From an uncultured delta proteobacterium (GTDB lineage: Bacteria > RBG-13-61-14 > DRUE01): a stretch of DNA of 7,922 nt. The translations under genes and the position numbers were made by a program. The notes beneath the pieces were generated by a model, which was given only the letters and a program-made list of their open reading frames with translations, ran no database searches and had not been told where the DNA came from. The stretch covers positions 1-7,922 of the forward strand of contig CAIUDS010000272.1 in NCBI GenBank assembly GCA_903897985.1. The letters run 5' to 3'. This document shows positions 1 through 4,217 of this stretch, one piece after another. How positions within the stretch are numbered: position 1 is the stretch's first letter; each line of letters starts with the position of its first letter.

Positions 1-103
1 GCTCGAGCCCCGAGAAAACCACCGCGGAGATATTGAGCAGCGCAATGGGCAAAAATATTTTTGCCCAGCCGATCTTCTCGGATTTGTTTTTCGCCGGTTT
101 CAT
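1..103 (-). CDS. Partial CDS, N-terminus of a probable membrane or exported protein (C-terminus beyond window)
   Basis: The ATG lies at 103-101 and the frame stays open to the window edge, giving 34 residues. The start is lysine-rich (MKPAKNKSEKIG). A hydrophobic stretch follows at about residues 13-32 (WAKIFLPIALLNISAVVFSG), typical of a first transmembrane helix or an uncleaved signal anchor. The start overlaps the TGA of the upstream larA-like gene as ATGA (stop 102-100, start 103-101). A GGGAG Shine-Dalgarno sequence at 112-108 sits 4 nt upstream, with the same spacing as for the larA-like gene. It is therefore the fourth gene of the operon and probably translationally coupled. A transporter for the operon's substrate is one possibility, but the visible part is too short to assign a family. 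Gene presence is well supported; function is unknown. Confidence 0.72.
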   Translation of the reverse strand, partial: MKPAKNKSEKIGWAKIFLPIALLNISAVVFSGLE

Positions 104-1416
104 TTTTCTCCCGCGACGATCGGGAAGCTCGCGCCCCCCGCTCTCATGATCACCACCTCCGGGTCATCCCTGCCAAGAATTTCCTCCGCCTTTTTAAATA
201 GTTTTTGTTGGTCATCAAACAGCAGTCCGGGCAGGCTCCCTCGACTCGTTTCCACCAGCCTTGGCGAAAAGACCAATACATCGTATTCCCGGATCATCTG
301 CAATCCGAAATTCAAAATGAACCTGACCTCCACCGGCAGTCCCGGCAGGATGCGGGAAAGCAAATAAATCCCGCGGGGCCGGATCATATTGAGCAGAGTC
401 CGGACCGCCTTGACCGGCGTGAACCGGATCGGGAAAATCATCGGGCCCGTGTATCCTTCTTCGCACTTCATGAAGCAGATGATCACCCCGCCCTTGCGGC
501 AGGCGGCCGCGACATTGGTGACCCCTTTCACGCCCTGGCGCAAATCCATGTCCATCGGATAGGAACTGGAAATCACAATGTCGGCGGAGCGCGGAACCGG
601 GACCCCGAAATGACTCCGGGCAAACTCGACGCCTTTCCGGTGCGCCGAGGTCAAGTCGCCGGCCACGATGTTCGCGGGCTCGAGCGCGGGATTGAGGATG
701 GTGTTGAGCAGGAAATTTTGACCGGGGAAAAATGACGCGGCCTGTTCGAGGTCTTTGCGCATGGGGCTTTCGGCCGGCACGATCCCGATCATGTTGTAAC
801 GCTGCGGGCTGGGCATGATCAAATGGTTCTTGCCCACGGTCTTCGCCCCGGCCAAACCCGGCACCAGCAGCTTGGCGCCGCCGCCGTATCCGGCCTGCGG
901 GTGCGGCTCGATGGTCCCGATCAAAATCCGCAACTCGGCCTCGATAGCTTTTTTCAAAAGATAGACCGGCGTGCCCAAGTCGGTTTTGCCCATGAACTGA
1001 AAATGCTCTTGCTTCCGGCAGTCGCGGCAAAAATATTCCACGCCCGCATCCGAATAATTTCCCAGCCGCGTTTTCATCTCCGGCTCCGTCATGGGCCGGT
1101 GGGTGCCGAGCGCGAAGAGGACCGTGATCTTTTCCCGCCATCCCGCGGCGCGCAGGTACTCGATCAGGATCGGGAAAATTTTCGCCACCGGCGTGGGCCG
1201 TCCGATGTCATCCACCACCACCGCCAGGTTTTTCTTGTCCTTGATTGTATCCCGCAGCGGCACGGTCCCGGTGGGATGGTCCAGCGCGGCCTTCACCGCC
1301 CCGGCCAGGTCCGGGATGGCCGGCAACTGCGCCGGCTCGCCCTTCGCGAGCACTTTCCAGCGCTCGGGCAATTCGAGCCGGATTTTTTCTTTTCCCCAGA
1401 AAAGTTCGATTGCCAT
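100..1416 (-). CDS. larA: LarA-superfamily nickel-pincer (NPN) hydroxy-acid racemase/epimerase
   Basis: The product has 438 residues, close to the about 425 of Lactiplantibacillus plantarum LarA. LarA proteins invert the hydroxyl-bearing C2 of 2-hydroxy acids with a nickel pincer nucleotide (NPN) tethered to a lysine. The key LarA residues all have counterparts. VVDDIGRPTP at 67-76 matches the DxTRPTP loop. H105 lies in ALGTHRPMT and H172 in IEPHPQAGYGGG. K182 in GGAK is the cofactor-tethering lysine, H198 lies in GKNH, and Q294 and K297 lie in DLRQGVKG. These correspond to LarA H108, H174, K184, H200, Q295 and K298. Substrate cannot be read from sequence: the superfamily covers lactate, malate, phenyllactate and gluconate-type substrates. 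Start choice: ATG codons at 1419 and 1416 are adjacent; 1416 has GGGAG (1425-1421) at 4 nt spacing and is preferred. The frame stays open upstream to 1590, but that part is an Arg/His-rich shadow of the preceding gene. NPN-making genes (larB, larC, larE) are not visible. Family call is strong; lactate specificity is not shown. Confidence 0.93.
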   Translation of the reverse strand: MAIELFWGKEKIRLELPERWKVLAKGEPAQLPAIPDLAGAVKAALDHPTGTVPLRDTIKDKKNLAVVVDDIGRPTPVAKIFPILIEYLRAAGWREKITVLFALGTHRPMTEPEMKTRLGNYSDAGVEYFCRDCRKQEHFQFMGKTDLGTPVYLLKKAIEAELRILIGTIEPHPQAGYGGGAKLLVPGLAGAKTVGKNHLIMPSPQRYNMIGIVPAESPMRKDLEQAASFFPGQNFLLNTILNPALEPANIVAGDLTSAHRKGVEFARSHFGVPVPRSADIVISSSYPMDMDLRQGVKGVTNVAAACRKGGVIICFMKCEEGYTGPMIFPIRFTPVKAVRTLLNMIRPRGIYLLSRILPGLPVEVRFILNFGLQMIREYDVLVFSPRLVETSRGSLPGLLFDDQQKLFKKAEEILGRDDPEVVIMRAGGASFPIVAGEK

Positions 1417-1919
1417 CATGCTCCCGGCTTCAGCCGCTCGATGATATACCGGCACTCGCCGGCGCCGCCGGCGATGGTATGGAGCACGGTGATTTTTCCG
1501 CCCAGCCTGCGCATGATCCGCTTGTCCATGTTCATGGTCGCCGAGCAGACCTTGTTGGCGCGCTCGCCCGGCTCGAAGCCCATGGTGCATTCATGATGCA
1601 CCATGATCACCCGCTCCGGTGTGGCTTCCTCGATCACGCACGGGATCTTCAAAAACATGGCGATCTTCTGCCAGTTATAAGTGATGTCCATCGCGTCCCC
1701 GCCCTTCTCGATCCCGAGCGCGCCGAACCGCACCACCAGCCAGGCCAGGACACGCGTGGAAAAATTCCGGATCATGAACCGGCTGACCGGGTTGCCGCCG
1801 ATGCGGAGGATCAGCCGGCCGAGCGCCAGCCGCGTCCGCTTCACCCAGAAGTCATGCTCGGCGTCGAAACTTTTCAGCCTTGCGGTCAATTCGTCTTTCC
1901 GGTTCAAGCTCTGCTCCAT
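1416..1919 (-). CDS. Small Cys/His protein, L-2-amino-thiazoline-4-carboxylate hydrolase-like
   Basis: The 167-residue product has no signal peptide. The N-terminal 65 residues are basic and helical-looking. The C-terminal half has a spaced set of polar and Cys residues: C94, H108-H109, C111, C125, D132, H147 and C156. The ending TIAGGAGECRYII resembles the 'TlA.GG..CdFr' ending of the L-2-amino-thiazoline-4-carboxylic acid hydrolase family (PF14196), and the C...C......D spacing before it also fits. This is by eye, not by profile search. Proteins of that family are often annotated on weak grounds, so the true role may be a metal- or cofactor-binding helper. The ATG has AAGGAG at 1932-1927, 7 nt upstream, the best ribosome-binding site in the window. 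The stop overlaps the start of the larA-like gene by one base (TGATG), so the two are probably made together. The gene is secure; the family is moderate. Confidence 0.85.
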   Translation of the reverse strand: MEQSLNRKDELTARLKSFDAEHDFWVKRTRLALGRLILRIGGNPVSRFMIRNFSTRVLAWLVVRFGALGIEKGGDAMDITYNWQKIAMFLKIPCVIEEATPERVIMVHHECTMGFEPGERANKVCSATMNMDKRIMRRLGGKITVLHTIAGGAGECRYIIERLKPGA

Positions 1920-1940
1920 CTCCCAACTCCTTCATTAATC
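1920..1940 (-). promoter_or_regulatory. Strong Shine-Dalgarno site for the 167-residue protein
   Basis: On the minus strand AAGGAG lies at 1932-1927, 7 nt before the ATG at 1919. It fixes the start of this small gene and is stronger than the GGGAG sites used by the two genes that follow. It sits directly downstream of the palindrome at 1941-1959. Confidence 0.7.
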
Positions 1941-1966
1941 GGGCGTATGCAATACGCCCCTACAAG
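1941..1966 (-). repeat. REP-like palindromic element, copy 1 (perfect hairpin)
   Basis: The plus-strand core is a perfect inverted repeat, GGGCGTAT-GCA-ATACGCCC (1941-1959), followed by CTACAAG. The stem is 8 bp and the loop 3 nt. A second copy at 4062-4087 matches 23 of 26 positions. It fills most of the 47 bp between the dehydratase stop (1967) and the next start (1919). There is no T-run on the minus strand after it, so it is more likely a dispersed palindrome or mRNA stability/attenuation element than a full terminator. The form (GTAGGGGCG...CGCCC on the minus strand) resembles short dispersed palindromes found in many bacterial genomes. That is a comparison from memory. Confidence 0.7.
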
Positions 1967-3721
1967 TCAATCCAATACCGCGCCTTCATCCGCGCCCCTG
2001 ACCATGGCCCGGTAGCGCTTCATGTATCCGACCGCCGGTTTTTCCTTGGGCTTGAAACCGGCCAGCCGGTTTTTGATCTCGGTCTCGCTCAACCTTATTT
2101 CCAGCTTCCGGCCCGGGATGTCTATCGCGATCCGATCGCCGTTCCTCACCGCGGCCAGCGGCCCGCCCGCATAGGCCTCCGGGGCGATATGCCCGATGCA
2201 CGGCCCGCGCGTCGCGCCGGAGAATCTGCCGTCGGTGATCAGCGCGACCCGGTGCATCCCGAGCGCCTCGAGCATGGTGGTCACGGTCAGAAGCTCGGGC
2301 ATGCCCGGCGCGCCTTTGGGTCCCTCGTACCGGATCACCAAAACCATGCCGGCCTTGAGCGCGCCCGAAGTGAGCGCCCGGATCGCCTCGTCCTCCCCGT
2401 CCGTCACCAAAGCCTCGCCCTCGAAAGTCAGCATCTCCTTCGCAACCGCGCTCTGCTTCACCACCGCGCCGGCCGGCGCCAAATTGCCGAACAACACCAC
2501 GGTCCCGCCCTCGGCATGAAAGGGATTCGTGAGCGGCCGGATCACCTCATCGCCCGCGCCTTTTACCTTGCTCAATTCCTCGCCCAAAGTTTTTCCGCTC
2601 ACCGTGAGCGCGTCCAGATGGAGGAACGGCTCCAGGATTTTCAGCACCACGGGCATGCCGCCGGACTTGAACAGGTCCAGCATTCCATACGGACCGCTCG
2701 GCGCGATGGCCAGGATGGTGGGCACTTTTTTGTTGAACTGGTTGAAGAGGTCCAGCTTCACCTCCAGCCCGAGCATTGTAGCGAGCGCCGGGATATGGAG
2801 GCAGGAATTGGTTGAGCCGCCGATGGCCAGGTCCGCGACCACCGCGTTCTCGAGCGCCTTGCGGGTCATGATCTTGGCGGGCGTCAGGTTTTCCTTGATC
2901 ATGTCCACGATCCGCTCGCCGGCTTCGCGCGCCTTGATGATTTTCAGGCTGTGATAGGCCGGGACCGCGGCGGACCCGAACGGGGCCATGCCCAGGGCCT
3001 CCATCAGGCATTGCATGGTGTTGGCGGTGCCCATCACCTCGCACGCGCCGCAGGAACTGAGATGAAAGGTCTCGCGCTTGTCCTCCCACTTGCTGTAATC
3101 CGCCTGGTCTATGCTCGGCTTCTCGCCCGCTGCGAACCGGATGCCCCAGACGCCGAACCCGCCCGGGAAGCAGATGGTCGGAATGTCCAAACGCGCCGCG
3201 GCCATGAGCATGGCCGGGTTGATCTTGTCGCAGCTCGAGAGGGTGACCATGGCGTCAAACCATTGCGACCGGACATGGGTCTCGATCAGGTCCGCGATCA
3301 GGTCGCGCTGGGCCAGGATGTAGTGCATACCCTCGTTGCCGTTGCCCAGGCTGTCGCAGGCCGCGGGCACATCGAACTCGAAGGCCAGCCCGCCCGCCAT
3401 CAAGATGCCTTCCTTCACCGCGGCCGCCAGCTCGCGCAAGTGCCGGTGGCCCGGGTTCAGCTCGCTCCACGAATTGGCGATCGCCACCACGGGTTTCTTC
3501 ATCAACTCCCTCTCCTTGATCCCCACCCCGCGGATGATGCTCAGCTTGAGCAACCCGCCCGGAAGCTCGCGGTCCAGGACCATGTGCGAACTCTTGGGCT
3601 TGTGCAGGATTTTTTCGAGATAGATCCGGTAGAGCCCGAGCAGCCGCCGGCTTAATCCGAACACCGCCCGCTTCGCCCAGTTATGCTCCCATAGAAACTT
3701 CTGAAAACCCTTGATCTCCAC
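1967..3721 (-). CDS. ilvD: IlvD/Edd-family Fe-S dehydratase, dihydroxy-acid dehydratase-like
   Basis: The family dehydrates 2,3-dihydroxy acids to 2-keto acids (valine/isoleucine synthesis, or sugar-acid breakdown) in the cytoplasm with an Fe-S cluster and Mg. Counting from GTG 3721 (584 residues), visible marks are: NSWSELNPGHRHL at 83-95; CDSLGNGNEGM at 122-132 with E130; SCDKINP at 163-169 with cluster C164, metal D165 and K166; SCGACEVMGTANTM at 223-236 with probable cluster C227; GGSTN near 301-305; IRYEGPKGAPGM; and DGRFSGATRGP at 497-507 with the likely catalytic Ser501. The first cluster position is PGH, as in E. coli IlvD, not PCN. The usual DGIAMGH is replaced by DSLGNGN, so substrate may differ. 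Start is uncertain: TTG 3805 (612 aa), GTG 3721, or ATG 3583 (538 aa). GC-rich third positions from 3721 onward suggest coding there, whereas 3805-3722 looks non-coding. First gene of the operon. Confidence 0.9.
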   Translation of the reverse strand: MEIKGFQKFLWEHNWAKRAVFGLSRRLLGLYRIYLEKILHKPKSSHMVLDRELPGGLLKLSIIRGVGIKERELMKKPVVAIANSWSELNPGHRHLRELAAAVKEGILMAGGLAFEFDVPAACDSLGNGNEGMHYILAQRDLIADLIETHVRSQWFDAMVTLSSCDKINPAMLMAAARLDIPTICFPGGFGVWGIRFAAGEKPSIDQADYSKWEDKRETFHLSSCGACEVMGTANTMQCLMEALGMAPFGSAAVPAYHSLKIIKAREAGERIVDMIKENLTPAKIMTRKALENAVVADLAIGGSTNSCLHIPALATMLGLEVKLDLFNQFNKKVPTILAIAPSGPYGMLDLFKSGGMPVVLKILEPFLHLDALTVSGKTLGEELSKVKGAGDEVIRPLTNPFHAEGGTVVLFGNLAPAGAVVKQSAVAKEMLTFEGEALVTDGEDEAIRALTSGALKAGMVLVIRYEGPKGAPGMPELLTVTTMLEALGMHRVALITDGRFSGATRGPCIGHIAPEAYAGGPLAAVRNGDRIAIDIPGRKLEIRLSETEIKNRLAGFKPKEKPAVGYMKRYRAMVRGADEGAVLD

Positions 3722-3730
3722 CCTGCTTTG

Positions 3731-3760
3731 AGTGTATTCCCGCAGGTCGCATAAAGTCAA
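3731..3760 (-). promoter_or_regulatory. Candidate sigma-70-type promoter for the operon
   Basis: On the minus strand TTGACT (3760-3755) and TACACT (3736-3731) are separated by 18 bp, a good match to -35 and -10 boxes. Transcription would begin near 3724, just before the GTG at 3721. That would imply leaderless translation there, or a 140-nt leader if ATG 3583 is the start. If translation really begins at TTG 3805 this is coding sequence and the match is chance. Confidence 0.35.
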
Positions 3761-3899
3761 CCTTGCCTTGAATACACCACTCCCGTCAAACCACCCTGTT
3801 GTCAAAAAGCAAAAAATAAAATTTGCTCCGGCTGGACCGCTGAAGTCAATCGAACTTGCGTCCGGGTTAATCGGTCATGCCAGCAAACAGCCGTTTTAA

Positions 3900-3954
3900 G
3901 GTTTCAAGGTTTAAAAGTTACAAAGTTTGAACCCAAAACCATAAACCTGAAACC
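3900..3954. repeat. Long imperfect inverted repeat
   Basis: The left arm GGTTTCAAGGTTTA (3900-3913) pairs with the right arm TAAACCTGAAACC (3942-3954) with one unpaired A. That gives a 13-bp stem around a 28-nt loop. The loop is rich in AAC/GTT steps (GTTACAAAGTTTGAACC). It could form a hairpin in RNA from either strand or be a degraded mobile palindrome. No protein is encoded in it. Confidence 0.55.
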
Positions 3955-4061
3955 GGCGCCTGCGCCAAGGGTTGGAATTTAGAGGTTTGGGCAATTCCCG
4001 AACTCCGATCCTGTCCTTCCTCCTTGGGCGGATCGACAGGACCCAATTCCGAATTCCGAAA

Positions 4062-4087
4062 GGGCGTATTCAATAAGCCCCTACCAG
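4062..4087 (-). repeat. REP-like palindromic element, copy 2 (decayed)
   Basis: This matches copy 1 (1941-1966) at 23 of 26 positions. Differences are T for G at position 9, A for C at position 15 and C for A at position 24. The first two break the perfect palindrome, leaving GGGC/GCCC-type pairing only. It sits in the gene-free stretch in the same orientation as copy 1. Confidence 0.6.
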
Positions 4088-4105
4088 GGAACTTGTCCTT
4101 GGACC

Positions 4106-4123
4106 CAAGGGTCGCAACCCTTG
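4106..4123. repeat. Perfect small hairpin
   Basis: CAAGGGT (4106-4112) and ACCCTTG (4117-4123) form a perfect 7-bp stem with a CGCA loop. There is no adjacent T-run on either strand, so it is not called as a terminator. The arms can also pair in part with CCTTGG...CCAAGG just upstream. Confidence 0.5.
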
Positions 4124-4182
4124 ACCCACTTTGTTTACTCTTTGCACCCAACAACTTGGTGCGCGAGGTGAACAGAAGAGGT

Positions 4183-4217
4183 GCAGGACTGGTCCTGCCC
4201 GGAGCCCCCAAAGGGGG
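4183..4217 (-). terminator. Candidate tandem-hairpin end of the repeat-protein transcript
   Basis: Starting at the base after the TGA of the repeat protein, the minus strand reads CCCCC-TTT-GGGGG (4217-4205), a 5-bp all-GC stem. It is followed by GCAGGAC-CA-GTCCTGC (4198-4183), a second perfect palindrome with a 7-bp arm. A pyrimidine-rich but T-poor stretch (ACCTCTTCTGTTC) follows. The position fits a transcription end or 3' mRNA protection. The lack of a proper U tract makes intrinsic termination uncertain. Confidence 0.4.

Larger units (their letters stand above)
3806..4204. other. Gene-free stretch rich in small inverted repeats
   Basis: No convincing gene lies here on either strand. It holds, from low to high coordinate: an AT-rich tract (about 3803-3835) just upstream of the dehydratase gene; a long imperfect inverted repeat (3900-3954); GGCGC-CT-GCGCC (3955-3966); TCCTGTC/GACAGGA arms (4009-4015 and 4035-4041); a tandem AATTCCG pair (4045-4058); copy 2 of the REP-like element (4062-4087); a CAAGGGT/ACCCTTG hairpin (4106-4123); and a GCACC/GGTGC hairpin (about 4144-4162). 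Low-complexity AAC/TTG-rich sequence and loss of strong codon bias mark it off from the flanking genes. It separates two genes transcribed in the same direction. Confidence 0.6.

Noticed and set aside
1419..1590. N-terminal extension of the larA-like frame to 1590
   Set aside because: It encodes an Arg/His-rich run (RRRRRR, HHGLRAGRARQQ) that is the shadow of the 167-residue gene in another frame. LarA homologues begin near MAIELFWG, where a Shine-Dalgarno site and stop/start overlap are also present.
823..1596. 257-residue open frame on the plus strand
   Set aside because: It is antisense to the larA-like gene with Arg/Pro/His-rich low-complexity composition, no recognisable motif and no Shine-Dalgarno site. 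It is a by-product of GC-rich codon use.
1880..3655. Plus-strand open frames of 311 and 234 residues opposite the dehydratase
   Set aside because: Both are complementary to a gene with clear family motifs and have compositions (His, Arg, Gln-rich) typical of antisense shadows.
3806..3833. AT-rich GCAAA...TTTGC followed by TTTTT on the minus strand as a terminator
   Set aside because: The stem is only 5 bp and AT-rich, and it lies just upstream of the dehydratase gene, where a promoter region is more likely.
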